DNA of 64,000 nt from Polydactylus sextarius. Its lineage: Eukaryota > Chordata > Actinopteri > Polynemidae. Positions within the stretch are counted from its first letter, which is position 1. Each line of letters opens with the position of its first letter. This document shows positions 1-14,033 of the stretch, one piece after another. The stretch covers positions 7,890,001 to 7,954,000 of the forward strand of contig CM028919.1 of assembly GCA_016801845.1 (NCBI GenBank), given 5' to 3'. The notes under the pieces were generated by a model that had not been told where the DNA came from, searched no databases, and saw only the letters and a list, made by a program, of their open reading frames with translations. The translations under genes and the position numbers were made by a program.

Positions 1-87
1 AGACACTGTTATTTAAAGTTAGTGAAGTCTCATTTTCTAACTTTGTCGTGATTGTGATTGTGACATTTCCGTCTTCTATTGTGACAG

Positions 88-256
88 AGATTGACCAAAC
101 TGATGGAGCTGGCTGCAGAGAGACACACCAGTGAAATAAAGGCCCTGCAGAGGTGCGAACACACATACAACACATTTGGGACATGCAGTACACACTGGGA
201 GGGCTTTGCTGAGTATGTCCAATCTGTGCCTTGAGATTCTAGTGTGACTCCGTATG

Positions 257-287
<31 letters not shown>

Positions 288-392
288 TATGTGAGGTGAA
301 ACGGTTGACATTTTGCAAAGAAAATACCTCAGATAATGAATGAGTCACCTCAATGTGCAGATCCTCCAATGTCCTTGGCTGGCTTATGGTGT

Positions 393-457
<65 letters not shown>

Positions 458-3400
458 GTGTGTATGTGTGTTATCCCAAGTCCCCAGCTGGCAGATGGTT
501 ATCTCAGGACAACCATTATCCAACAGGTGTTTAAACAGCAGTAGGGGAGCGAGGCAGACCCTGTCATCTACCTGTCCACACAGACACCATAACATCACAT
601 TAAAGCTTTCTTTCACTGTAAAGAAAAGGTCACATCAGACACACACAGCCCCAGCAACACTCGTTTAAAGGAGGGGGATTGTTAATAGGGCCACTTTTCA
701 TCTTTTTTCATTGATTTTCAATCAAACAGAAGGAGTCCTGACTTGCTGCCTTTGCCTTATTTTCCAGTGAATCCAAAGAAAATAAGAAGAAAACAAAATC
801 CTCAAAGTGAGTTCCCAGCATGACCTTGCCTTGAGTCACTTCATGAGTTTCCATTCACCACCATGCCTCTCACTGAGTTACAGCTTCTTGTTGAAAATGA
901 AAAGAGATGTGCAAAGACAAATGATGAGAAGCAGTTCGGCTTTTGACTTCTGTGCCACATTGCATTGCACATGTTGAATTTTTAACATTATGTACAAGAG
1001 GACTAATTGAAAATTATAATTATCCTCTCTCAGGATGAAAAAGGCAATGAGCACAGACGCACTGGATGAGACTAATCAGTCTGATGCTGCGGTAAGTATA
1101 GAAATCTATTCTGAACCCCTTTGAAAGATTTTTCCACCCCAAGTGTTAGATTACAGGATTGATATCACTCCCATATCTTCATGCTAACAGCTAACAGCAG
1201 GTTAGATTTGCATAAAGAAACACGAGGAAAGAGCTGGTCTGGCTGTTTGCAAAGGTCATGCAAAGAAACAGCCTCACACGTTACTAGAAAAAACTCAAAA
1301 ACAAGCTACAACATGTTAATCTGTGAGCTAACCAGGCTCCAAATAAACAATGTAATTCAGTGGAAAATAAATAATGCCAGAACAGATCAGAAGAGATACA
1401 AAAAAAAATGATGCAGGTGGTCAAAATGTTATGGCTGATCAGTGTAGGATACTGCTATGATTGTAACTATGGTTACAGAGAGGCAGCAAGTATCTAAAGA
1501 TGTGAATAAATATCACCTTAGGCATGTAACACTGCTTTTCTTTACATCTGCACACTTGTTCACGTATGATACACCCACATGTTTCTTAGCGATACACACA
1601 CATTGCTGAAGTGTAAGTACACCTACACACATGAGCATACACTCCCATTCACCCACAAATCAAACACATACACAAACACAAATGCACACAACACACACCT
1701 TTGTACCCGGTGAGTAAAGTGCAGTGGGCCCTGACCATTACTCAGAAGCTGTTTACACGGAGCAGGCTAATCCATGTGTGGTCGATGACTCACTGAGCTC
1801 TGCACTTGTTCCACCATTGGCTCATCAAGATTCAGACCTGTTGTATCTAGGTTAAAAACCTGGTCATTTCACCTCTTCAGTTGACTGTCTGGGTAGCAGC
1901 AAACCTTACTCACCCCCACTTACACTTCAGGGTCGCAGTGCAGCTCACTTTGATCTACTTAATCAGCATTCGCCAATTAATTAGCACAAGTATTTATAAC
2001 ACAATCACTTATTTAATCAGCACAGCCTCAATGCTGAACAGCTATCTGCAGCAAGGGTTGTGCAGCTGAACTGAAGTCTAACCTGTTGTGACTTATCTGT
2101 ATTGATTGTCTTGCTCAGGTTGCATCCCATGGGAGCATTCCTCTCTAGATACACACACACACATTCACTCACATGGAGAAATGTAAGCAGATCAAGTGCT
2201 TATAGACATGCAAACAGTCTTTATAACACCACTTGATACCACATGCACACGCATGCACACAGACTCAAACCACAGATCGATAGCGTCTCTCAGCCATGAC
2301 ACAAGGCGCTTTCTTTCTTGTATTGTTACAGTCATCAGATCAGAACCCACAACAAGAGGCTCTGATGAAGAAACAGGCTGCTACACTGGAAGAAATCAAG
2401 ACCCTGACTAATCAGGTACACACACAGACCTACAGCAGTTACTTTTAACAAAAACTATGTAACCAAGGAAATCAATTTTCTGCAGATTATCAGTGACACA
2501 TTTACCAGTTAGAAAATTTCAGCACACAGAACAGAAAGTACCACTCTGTGAACAAGCATGTATTTGTTTTTGGATGCATTGTAGAGAAACTAAATTTAGT
2601 GTTTGGTTCTTTTGGTTCCAAACATTTCTGAAGCTGTTTCATTTTTTATCATTGTTGGTCATAAACTACTAATAAAATGTGTGTTTGCAGTTGCACCATA
2701 ACCCTTACCCTACCCAAACATTAAGTCTAATCTAATCCTGAACAATTATGGTTTACCTAATGGTGATTAATCATAACATGACTCACCCTTTAACTGTCCA
2801 ACAATGTGATGAAAATGCCAGTTCTATTAACTTATGCAAACAACACATTTTGACACATTTCACACACATTGTACAATGTATATGATGTACTTGATCCAAA
2901 TGCTAAAGCTCCCACCGCTATAATAAAATGATGTCAGAACACTTTTCTATGAGAATGCTTTGAATTTGTGAAGTCTTGACAGTCGGTATTGAGAGAAGAG
3001 GCGGTAGATGGTTTAGACAATGACGCGTGAACGCCACATGGATGGTGTGTTTTTATCACTAGTGGTATTATCTTCTAATTACAGCATTTGATACTGTGAG
3101 AGGCAGAAGGATGAAATTATGTGAGGTTACAAAACAAAGTGATACAAAGTTATTTGTTTTAAACAGTGGAGCTAAACCACACAGCGTATATGTAATTTGA
3201 ATTAATACAGGCACAAATGATTAAAGCACAAGCTTTAAAAATGTCGACCCATCGTTTTGTAGAGCTTCTAACTGACTGTTGGCTCTGTGTCTGCAGCTCA
3301 ATCAGGAGGCTCTGAAAGAACACGAGCAGAAACTGAAGTCTCAGCCAGCTGAGGTGAAGGCCGCCGTTAATGCCTGCGTCAGTGCCCACTTTCCTGATCT

Positions 3401-3464
3401 GGTCGACCAGGGTGACGACAAGAAGGCGGAAGGAGACGGTTACGGAGATGTCTTCCTTGGTTAA
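88..3464 (+). CDS. plcb2: Phospholipase C beta 2, C-terminal part (partial; five last coding exons)
   Basis: The gene enters from the left edge. Exons read from splice sites and phase are 88-152, 768-806, 1034-1091, 2332-2415 and 3297-3464 (stop TAA). They join in frame into a charged, helical segment containing EIKALQSESKENKKK, KQAATLEEIK and LNQEALKEHEQKLKSQPAEV. These correspond in order to the end of human PLCB2 (ELRALQETSEN, KQAACLEQIR, QKEALAEYEARMKGLEAEVK, recalled from memory). This is the distal C-terminal coiled-coil domain of PLC-beta, which in the family contributes to membrane association and Gq activation; the catalytic X/Y, PH and C2 domains lie outside the window. The enzyme hydrolyses PIP2 to IP3 and diacylglycerol at the plasma membrane. 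The protein ends in GDVFLG, shorter than human PLCB2 and without an obvious PDZ-ligand tail. A candidate AATAAA lies at 4191-4196. The neighbour ankrd63 on the same strand supports PLCB2 over other PLC-betas. Confidence 0.85.
254..471. repeat. plcb2: Two (GT)n microsatellites in a plcb2 intron
   Basis: GT repeats at 254-287 and 395-471, the latter with single TGCG and TATG interruptions. Apparent long cysteine/valine or histidine/threonine frames here are products of the repeat. Confidence 0.95.
1135..1345 (+). repeat. Dispersed repeat, family A copy 1 (in plcb2 intron)
   Basis: The stretch resembles the segment at 58125-58320 on the same strand: both share a GTTAGAT..ATTGATA/ACA.CACTCCCA.ATCTT core, then degenerate GCTAAC/GCTTAGC motifs and a GGAAACA-like block. 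It also resembles the reverse complement of 48130-48345. I recognise the consensus as a common interspersed element of percomorph fishes, but I cannot name the family. It has no coding capacity. Confidence 0.5.
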
Positions 3465-6400
3465 ATTTGCCGTTTTAATCCTTGATCTCTCAATGTAACT
3501 TTGTCTTTTAACTTCCCCCCAACCTGTTACACAACTTAAAGTCTGAGTATGACGAAATAGTAGATTATTCAATTAGGGAAGTCATGTGTGAAATTTCAAT
3601 TTAGATTTAGATGCTATTAATAGAGAAACTATTCTTTAGGGACTCTTAAGCCATAATGACGTGAGGTGATTTGAAAATGGTTTAAATTTTCTATTTGACT
3701 CGCTTTTCACTAGTAAAAAAAAAAACAAAACAAAACATTAACATTATAAATTGGGCTATTTTGTGACAAATATCTTCCAGATGAAGGCCCATCACTAAAG
3801 CTTCACGGTCTCCTTTCTGTTCCTTTAATGAGTTTAAAAATGGGATTAAATTTAGCAAGAGCAACGGAGCGACAAAAATGGCTTATCACAGTCGGTAGGC
3901 TTGAATTGAGACAATGACTCCATCTGTGACACTTCAGTAGAGCTTGATTTCACTCAGCGAGGCCACAGAGAAACTGAAAAGCAGGTTATTTAAAGAAAAT
4001 ATTACACTGAAGAATAATTTACTCTGTTACAAGGAGGACAGTCTTTTAAAGCCATACGAAAAACATACAGAGCTAAAATGATAAATATCCACGTCTTTCC
4101 AGCTTCGTAAAATATATGTAGCTAAAAATTTGAGGGAATTTGATAAAAGGTATTAACTGCACTTTCTGATTTGTGATAGTAGGATATATAAATAAAATTG
4201 ATTTGAATTGAATTAGTTAAACTGTCATTCATTTCCTACTGCATGCATATTGTATTATGGTGTAAGTTAGATGAGAACAATAATAATCAGACTCCTTGTG
4301 TGTGTTTTCACATGACTGGCCAATAAAGCAGATTCATTCTGAGGTTTCAGCCATGACAGTAGACAGTCCTTCAAACAAAGATGCTGTTGCACAGAAGCCA
4401 CAAAATCAAATGCAAAATAAAAGCCAGATGCTTCGAGTACGTCTTCAAACTTGGCAAAGCGTAGAATTAGCGTCACCGGTTTTTCGTATTTTGCCATATG
4501 TGAAACGTGGTCACAATCTGACATTCTGTCGCTCAGTTACAGTGATAAACAATGGCCGGAAAAATATGTTGTTGTTGTCTTTTTCAGAACTTTGTGATGT
4601 CATCATTCAAAATTTGACCGTCGACATCTGACCACTACATTTGAATTGTTTCATCCTGTAAATTTATTAAACTACATATTGATGATTTACATGAGGAGAC
4701 TGGTGTCAGAGTCCAGTAGAGTAAAGAGGCTGGTGATGACAGATCAGCTTCTCTCTATTTGTCTCTTTGTCTCTCTCAAACCTCTACACCGTCTGTATAA
4801 TTGGACACACTGTGGCGTGACTGATTCATAATACCACATTATTTTCAATGACATTTCTCTCCAACTAAAATAAGATCTGAAGTGGATTGAGTGTCCATTT
4901 AGAACAGAACTGGTTTAAAAGCACATGGATGGAGGAGAACGCAAGTAATGCAACTTTCAGCGGCTGAGAACTGTTCCAACTTAAATTTCCGCTCCCAACA
5001 TGTTTACACGCGTGTTTTAGGCATTTATTAATGAACACAGCTTTTATCTGACTCACCATCCAAAGCAATCTGTCTGGTTTGCCTGTTTCCTTCTCAGGGT
5101 GACACCCTTCTTCTGAATCAATCAGCTTGACTGACATTTAAAAGTGGAAAATTTGGGCGAACCATGTCTGTGAGACACAGCTTGTGCCTGAGAGTCCTGC
5201 CACCTCATACACAACACAGATGAACTGTGAGCTTTAGAGTGTGAAGCCAGTCAGCCCTGAATCACTTGGGCTGATAATCTTACATAAGTCAAAGACAACT
5301 CTGACAGCTCTGTCTCAGACCAGCTGGAGAGGGATGGCCTGGGTAGGCTCTTTAAGCAAAGGGCAACACTTGGCTGCTCACGAAGACTGAACGGAAATCC
5401 AAAAGAAGGAAGGAAGGAAGGAAGTGCCAGTGATCACACAAACACACACACACACAATTATAGAGCAGGCACTGAAGCAGAGACTCAGATGGAGCATTTT
5501 GTATTGATTGCCATACGAATTTCCATGTAAAATTATATCAGAGTAAGTGGTGTGATTATTATCAAATCCTGATTTTTGCTGTTCTGCCGAATAACAAATC
5601 CACTGTTTAAGATTCGTCCAAATCCGAAACCGAATCCTGGATTTGGTACATCCCTAATTATTAGGGGTAAAAAAGTATGTACTTGTGTTTTAAATGCAGT
5701 CACACCGTTTTACACATTGACTGACAGGATAGCAATTGGAAAGCATTCAAATGTAAAACAGTAACCATCGGTGTGATCCTGATGAATCTTGGCAGTGGCT
5801 AAAAAAATGGTTTGAGCTTTTGTCCATCACTCAGGCAGTCTATTTTAATTCTCAAAGCTGCTGAGAAATTAAACCCTGCTATTTTAAAAGCTCAATTCTA
5901 CACCATCCTCTCATTTACCTTGAAAAATGCAACACCGAAATAATATTAGCAGGGAATAGGCACATGGTTATTTTTGGCTCGATAAACAGAGAGAGAATAA
6001 AGGACAAGTCCAAGAGAAGAGTAAACTAGAGGGAGAGTTTTCTACTCGCTTTTCTCTTCCTCTTGCTGTTTCCTGTGTGAGAAGCAGGTCTGACCCACAG
6101 GAGGTGGGGAGCCATGATCTACTGTACAGTCCATCTCAGCTTTATGTCGGTGCCAACCTGGATGAATATTAAGCACCCACGGCACCCACATACACACCAC
6201 CTGCTGAGGCTGTGCTGTCATCGACTGCAATTGTGTGTGTGTATAGATGTGTGGGTGTTGTATCATCATGTGGGCTGCATACTGTACTTATCCTGCCTTT
6301 ACAGAAATAAAAGCAACGGCCAAGAAATCTCAGTAAATTACTGATTCTTTTGCACATGATTTGTTCACAGGCTGTCACCAGGCTGCAGGAAGTTGTGTTT

Positions 6401-9400
6401 TTGTTCCAGAATACTTAAAACATTAAAATAATGGTTTTGACATGAGAACAGCTGCGTAATGAGTATTACAGGAGCAACTTTCTGCAGTCAGTCACCTCTT
6501 CCCCCTGAGCTACATGAGGACTGAGGGGCTGTGAGAGGCATCTCCACCTTCTCAGCGATTTTAGAGATGCAAATTTTTAAATTCCTGTGCATGTTGAGGA
6601 TATGTGCTTACAGACACTAACAGTCACAAATGCGCATGCGCACACACCAACACTGAAAGCCAATGCCATTCACCACTCTAATGGCTACTTGAATTCTGAT
6701 TTTTTCATGATCTCCAGAGAGGTTTGGAGCTAAAATTCATGCCATCAGGCCCAGGTAGGGTGATTTATTCTGCTCTTGCTCTGGCACTCTGCACCATTTG
6801 GATACTCTGTTGTCTGATGATATCTCCATTAAAGGCTCCAACCTCTCTAGGGTGAGAGCATCTGTCTCACTCTGAGTTATGTGGACCATAACACAAGCGT
6901 CACATCAAAATGCTGGCAGCTGACTGTGCTTATTACGTAATCTTAAGGATGCCTGATTTGAACTGCAAATGGTTGTATGCAGTGATGGATTAAATGGCAT
7001 CATTAAGTGCATCAAATAATTGCTTTATAACAGATTTGGAAAAATTAGAAGAAAAAATTGTTAAGTCATAGATTGTATTATTACCCTACAAGTTTCATTA
7101 TATTAGATTTGTGTTGTTGTACTGACCATCAAATATTTTTCGCTTTTAAAGCACAAATAAAGTGAAAAGAAAAGAAAGAAAACTGTTGCAATAGCCTATT
7201 TGAATAGAATTAAATATATTCCACAGGAAACGAGTCAAACTGTAAAAACACAGCTCATGGACTTTCATTTATACGAAGTACTAACTGTATCTTCTTCATT
7301 TTTAATTATTGTGTCAATCTTCGCTTGTAAATTAGAAATGCATACAAAGCAGTTTGTGGACCATCAATTGTCAGCAGAGAAAATAAAATGTTTGGGAGCA
7401 TAACGATAGATGAAATAACAGTTCTTTTATAAAGTACTAAATCATGTTGGTACATCCAAGTTTTCAAGGTGAGAACTATGCATATTCCCCATTCAGACAC
7501 TGTGAAAACAGTATCTGGTGTCAAACTATGTGAATACAGTTGAAATAAGAAGAAGGAAAGTACATTGTAGAGTGTAAACAAATGTCACCGCTGTCAACAG
7601 AGCCATCCTTCAACTCTTGAGGTCACAGAACCAGGGGCTTTTTCAGTCTGACTGAAGTTATCTTAGCTTGTACACCGACAATGCACCTATTTGAACACAC
7701 TTATTTTATTATAGCTAGCTGCTTTGTCATTTTCAACCTTGTCTAAATCATCGCTGTATCCCTATTTCTCCTCTATGAGACGGCAGCTGGCAGGAATAGA
7801 TGTGAAAAATGTTAAAAGGATCGTTTATCAGGGATCATTTAAGTTTTCTTCGTTCCCAAATGTAGAAGAGAAATGATGGTGGTAGTGATGATTATCATTT
7901 ACAATGGCAGATATTATAATATACCCTTTGAGCAACACTTTGTAATCAAAGCAGAATGGACACGATTCACCATTGGAAGGTGAATATCTGCACTGAAGCT
8001 AGCTGGTTAGCATGCTAACTTCAGCGGAAGAAAAGACAGAAATAGAATAAAAACGTGAGTTCACACTGACGTGGAAACATGCTCTTGATTAGCTTTTCTA
8101 GGCTGGCTGTTAATGCTTACGTTGGCTATATAGCAATAGCAAAAGTTACAAATAGCATATTCAAGAGCCGCAACTCCCACAATGTCATGAGTACATGCAT
8201 TTTGCACTTAAGGTAGGTGAGTCATGATGTGCCTCTCTACAAAGTAATGACAGTCTTACCAGGGACTCATTTCATATAAAACTTGTGCTTTTACTTAGTG
8301 CTACTGTATATTGTTAGTATGGCTAAAAACAGCACCACGGGTGAGTAGTTAGAAGGTGAATGCAGAACAACATGAGAGGCAGAGCATGTGGCGGGAGAAA
8401 ATGGATAGCAGAGGGCTTCAGGGCCATTTGCTCATTTAAAAAGAAGTGAATTTCCTGGAAATGGCAGAGATCTGCCATTCAGTCAACTATTGTGTCCTGA
8501 GGTGAAGTTTGACTGATGGTGGACTTTCTTTGTCGTCATCTGTCATGTGTAAATTAATTTTGTTAAAACACGGATTATGTGTTTAATTTCAAATCAATGA
8601 AAAGTCTATTGCAACGTCTTTGAATTAAAAGTAGAAGTATTAAATCTAGTATTTTATCTAGTATTAAAACTAGATAAAAGATGTGACAGTGCCAGTGGTG
8701 GAGGCATCATGTGAAATGAAACTCGGCGTTCTGTTATTGTCTTAAGCCTCCAGGTGCTGTTTCTTTTCTTCCTCTGACCCAGTGAAACCTGCCGTTTGCT
8801 GCTGCTTCTAATATGAATGTGACTGTGTGGCAGACCTTTACTCCAGGTGCGACTGAGTGTTACCCGTCTCGGCACAATGTGGCCATCAAACAAATACATT
8901 TGTTATCCATTTGTACAATTTATTGAGCTGTCAGAGGTGAGCAGGCCTGCAAGGCCACAAATAGAGCCTGTCAGGCAGGAGATGGAGAGGGAGCTCTCTG
9001 GCCCTCCATCTCCTCCGTATCATTGCAGGGAAGGAATTTTCATCAGTCCTGGTAGATTAAGAACAGGGTACAGGTGGCTCATGGGAAACCGTACCGAGGC
9101 TCAGCATGGCAAAAGGTTTTGATGATACAGATTCAAGTCCAAGGAACCAGTGACAACTATGATTACTGGGACAATTCAGACCTGCTGTGTTGTCTATTTT
9201 CACTAAGTGTTGCAAACCTGTTTTATCTTTTTTATCTATTTAGCTTTTTAACATGAAAAGAACTATCACATAAATATGGGTCATGTGGGTAATCCACATA
9301 CAGTTTTGCATCTAGGGTGGTGATTTTTTAACTGAAAATAAAAATGTGAGGTTTATGTGTATCTTAGTTTTATAAGTATTTGAATTGAAGGGAAGGATCA

Positions 9401-12400
9401 TTGCCTTTGTGTGGTTAAAACATGGCTCATGAGTCATAGTGAAATCTGCTGCCCAGGATGCAAATGAGCTTTACTTGTCATTCATTTTCTGATATATATT
9501 ACATACAAAAGCACCCAAACTAGTGTCACAATTTTCATTCTTGCCTTTTGAATTATTGTCATCCCCCCCAACTCCCTTCAAGGCTATGGCAGAACACAGA
9601 CCAGTCGCACGGTAGGTGCTAATTCTCTGATGTCGAAAATGTCTCGGTCTGAGAACTGATATTAGAGGCCCTAAATCCGACGGTTGAAGGAACAGCCCAC
9701 TGTTTACCATCTGCTTGTAGCAGCCTGGCGAGCCTGAGTCAGTGCGGTAATTGATGTGAGCGGTGGGAGTGAAGGCACTGAAGGGCCCGCCTCATGGCCA
9801 CTAACATATCAGTGGCCCTTGTGATTGGCAGCTCCTGGTGTGCTGTCAGGGTCTTCAGCTGTAACTCTATGTAATTGTCCTCTCTCTTGAAGCCCTGCCT
9901 CACTATCTGTCCTCAGTCTTGTGACAAAAATGAAAAATAAAAAAAAAAAAAAAATAAAAAAAATCAGTGTCTGAGTTTGGTAACTTTTTATCCTGTAGAC
10001 AAGAGCAAAGTGACTTTAAGTAAGTTTGAGAGTTTATTTAAAGATTGTATCCTTTAACATGATGTTTGTTTTCTGCTACAGTGACCTCGCTTCAACCTCA
10101 GTGATGATACAGGCACACCATGGTTACACAGTGACAGCGGACCAGCTGCTGCCTCTTTCCTGGAAGGGAAGGCGTATGAAATCTCCACTCCACCTAAGAC
10201 CACTGTGTATCAAATCAAAGGGCATTAGAGGGACTGAATGGAAACACAGACACATGATTGTTTTTGTTGAATACAAATGCATCAATTTGGTGCTTTTTGT
10301 CCCTGCAGGAGTTGTTATCCCCCACTGGTAAAATGAGAGAGCTACCTGTGTTGTGAGGTGTTACATAACTCTGAGGAAACACAAGTCGGATGATTGTGGC
10401 AATTTTTTATGACATCTCCTCAGCTTTGGCTGATGGCTTAGATTTAGTGAACTTTTTCTTAGCTAACAATAGTTTCTCTATTTTACAGCAAATTTGTTAA
10501 CACTGGAAAACGCGAGTCATCATCAGCTACGTCTTGTTTTTCACAGCGGCAGGTGATAGCCGAGACCACGTCACACTCAGGTGTGCTCAATTAACAGAAC
10601 GAAGATGAAGGAGTCCTCGGAGGATGAGGGCATGTTGAGTCACTGGTAAGAAAACATTTTTAGTTACAGTGAATGGGTCTTGTTGAATCCAGTCCCAAAT
10701 GAACTCTATTTCCTGCCTTGTGCTCACATACTAATTTAGTCCCAGGTGTTAGTAGCTAAGTGGAGTTACCAAGGGGGTTGAGCGCAGTGTTTTGTTTCCA
10801 CTTACAAGTTTTTCTTGAAGAACCTTGAGAGATTTGTTGATTTTGTGACACTGAAAGTGCATTCTCCCCAGTGGCTAATTAAGACATTTAGGTCTGCGGA
10901 TAACACCTTTACTTGACACGAGCTTTAATTCCTAATCAGGCATTCAAAGTGGATCCTGCCTCGGCCTGGCCGGCAATGAATGGGAGATCAGGTATTTACC
11001 ATGACATCTCTGCTTTATTGCATACATCTGTCCAATTAGCAAGTCTCATGGCACCAACTCATTCACATTCAGAATATTTCATCCACATTTCATTCATTTC
11101 TGCTCAGTCCATTTTCCACATTTGGTGAATGGACAGTAGAGTGGTTTTATGTCATGCATAGAAGCATACTGATATGTCTGCAGATCCCTGACAATATAGC
11201 ACCATCATTATATTCAGCAACTAATACTGTCACTAATCACCAGTCACTCCTGGTGTGAAGAATTAATCTTTACATCTTTAGAATAAAAATCGCCTCATTG
11301 TGCTGTGCCATGAACACTCAGCAATTTTTCCTATGACATATACCTCACATTCACAGCAACAAAATTATATTCATCTTCTTTTAAAAAAAGGAAATTATTC
11401 TGTTTTCTATGAGCTAAAAATAAAACTAGATAGATAACCACACCCTGGATTCGACAAACTTTTAGAGAAAATGACACACACACACACACACACACACAGA
11501 TAATCAGCAGTGTAGCCAAAAGTCTTGGAACCAACGCAGTAACTCAAGTACAGCTCACAGCCTGCCTGCAGGGATGCATGCAGTCCAGGCGAAATCTATT
11601 TGTGTATGAACTGTCCTCTGAAAAGCAGCCAAAGTTTTAGAGTGTTCAAACTGGAACACCTGATAAGAAGTCTCATGGTGAGCACAAATGTTATCAAGCT
11701 CTGTGCTGCACTTAATGTCTGTTTTTATCAGTTTTATCCCAGAGGTGGCCTCCAATTTGTTATATATTTACCCTCCGAGTGATACAACAGCACTGAGCCG
11801 ATGCTGGAGTCTTGTAATTCTGGGACATTTTTATAGTTTTATCTGCTGGATAAAGGCTCTCATCAAGTTTGTGTAGGAAACAGAAAAATGTCATCAGTGT
11901 CATCAGTACTGATTCACTAGAAATTATGCTATATGTTAATTATATATATGGTATGTGACTAAAGAACCAAATTGTCATTCTTCAATAGATCTGCCTTTAA
12001 AAGTAATGCAGTGTTGTTATTATTGTTATTGTGACTCAATTTCTACATCTCTGAATATAATTGTCTGTGTTTTCGTCTCCTGTGTTTTTGTAACTCAATG
12101 ATTTATTTCCCGTAAATGTTACAACACTGAGTCATTTAGCATTTAAGGTCATAGCTGGAACCAGTCTGGTACAGTCCGGTAAAACATCCATGTTTTTTGA
12201 GAGAAATGACTCCATAACTGTCAGATGAACCGATATGAAATCTGACACAGACATTCAGGTCTTGTACTTTTCAAATGATATCATCATCACATTAAAATGT
12301 CAGTTTGCTCAATCTTTTGGTCTAGACTTGTTTAATCAGACACTGAGCTTTATGCTGCTCTCACCTTCAGTTTTATCATTTTATTATGAGAGTGAGTTGC

Positions 12401-13095
12401 TACTTCTTTTTATCTGATTGTATATACAGTGTATGTGCTTTGCCAGCAGAGTGTAAATACTGAGGACTTTTTGTGAATTCAGGTATTATAAAGCTAAATC
12501 TAGACTGACATCTCTGCCATTATAAGAACTTAAACCTATTGAGATGTTGCCATGATCTGACCTTGTTGTAAAAAAAGATGTGGCAATGATACCAGCGTAT
12601 AATGAAAAAGATATGTCTATATTAACACAATTGCTTTCATGCAGTGAAAGACACCAGGTAAAAGTGACAGTTTGCTGATGAATTTCCGCCATCTTTATAT
12701 GAGTGACTGTCTGTTGGTGAAGTAAGGACCTGCTGCGGGTTTGATGAAGCCGGATGGTGAGCGGTGAGGAAAGTGGAGCCCTGGCATTGTTTCTCTCACC
12801 TCCACTGTTTGGCACAGTATCGGTCCTGCTGAGATTTATATTAGCAATTAAAATTAAATTCTGGTGTTGTGGAGGAAAAACAGCTGCATAAAAGGGCCCT
12901 TGTGGCTCTATACACCAGTTTTGACGACACATGTGACAAAAAGTGTTTAAATTTGGTGCTTTTGATGTTAATGCTGATGCATTATTGAAATGAAAACAAA
13001 TAAAAAATCTTTGAAGGCTATAAGTGATTTGGAGAACTGAAAGAATTAATGAATCATTTAATTAGTACAGAGAATGCAATAAGAAACCAAAATTA

Positions 13096-13136
<41 letters not shown>

Positions 13137-13993
13137 CATTACTATTATACATTGATAGAATTCACGCCCTATGTGTATTTGAACATTTCACTTTTTTCAT
13201 TGTTATTCATTTCATTTCATTGAGAAATATTCATGCTGATCCTATAAAATTACCTGTAAATTCAGGCGATCAGAGGGATCAAGGTCAATGGGAAGACCAG
13301 AGTGGACTGAACTGGACAAAGATCAGTCATCACAACAGCTTTAATTTCCAACTAAATAACCAAACGGAACAAGGGCTTCACTGCTATCTTCCCTGGAGTT
13401 AGTTCAATTTATTATTTTCCATAACAAAAAAGACCTTCAAGCAAAGTCATGATTATAAAACCTTGAGAAAATAAAAGCACTCTGGTGTAGCTGTAGCTGA
13501 ACTTGTTGCGCTGTATTATAATTTATGGAGGAAGCGAACTACAAGAAGAAGCACAAGCAGAGTTGAGAGATGGATGAATTAAAGGGCATAATGGGAAAAA
13601 GAAGAAAAAAAGCAAAATTTTCATTGTCATCTCCCTGTCCGTAAAGTGAGCTCTAAAAGTCTGACCTCAGCCATCTTTTACACCTTCTGTGATACTGACA
13701 ACAATGTAGTCTTGATTGTGAAAAGGACGCAACATAATGCACTATTCATACTTGGCTGGATTGTGTTTCTATTTTCTATTGTTAATTAAGTTAATTTGTG
13801 GCAATAAATAAATAAATAAATAAATGCATACAAATGATGCATTTAAGTTAAGATCACAGACCTCACATGAAAAACACTGGACATGTTTTTCTCCTTGAGT
13901 AATTATTCTGTTCAAATAGCATATTTTTCTCTCCATGCAGAGAGTGCTTGGGCTGAATGGATGCTGCCACTGCATAATGGTCCTCAGACGTTT
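3465..13993. other. plcb2 3' UTR followed by about 10 kb of gene-free DNA
   Basis: No reading frame here has conserved-looking protein or a coherent exon series. The first roughly 730 bases are probably plcb2 3' UTR up to the AATAAA at 4191-4196. Beyond that are simple repeats: a GGAA run near 5407, an A-rich tract at 9934-9962, a short CA run near 11473 and a TA/CA run at 13096-13136. There are also several GC-richer, non-repetitive blocks (about 9560-9930 and 10900-11130) that may be regulatory. Nothing more can be claimed from sequence alone. Confidence 0.6.
13096..13136. repeat. (TA)n(CA)n microsatellite
   Basis: About 15 TA units run into six CA units. It lies about 1 kb upstream of the ankrd63 promoter. 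Confidence 0.95.
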
Positions 13994-14007
13994 GTTTCCT
14001 AGGCAAC
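13994..14007 (+). promoter_or_regulatory. RFX-type X-box upstream of ankrd63
   Basis: The 14-mer GTTTCCTAGGCAAC is an imperfect palindrome that fits the X-box consensus (GTTGCC-NN-GGCAAC on either strand) with one deviating base in one half-site. It lies 27 bp upstream of the TATA box and about 190 bp upstream of the ankrd63 ATG. RFX factors bind such sites in ciliary, neuronal and MHC II genes. Binding here is inferred from the motif only. Confidence 0.5.
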
Positions 14008-14033
14008 GTGGGGAGGGCATGTGGAGAGGGAGG

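Noticed and set aside
336..668. Cys/Val-rich and His/Thr-rich frames around the GT repeat
   Set aside because: They are translations of the dinucleotide repeat in a plcb2 intron.
12486..12932. 148-codon minus-strand open frame
   Set aside because: No recognisable domain, no supporting splice structure, and AT-rich intergenic surroundings.
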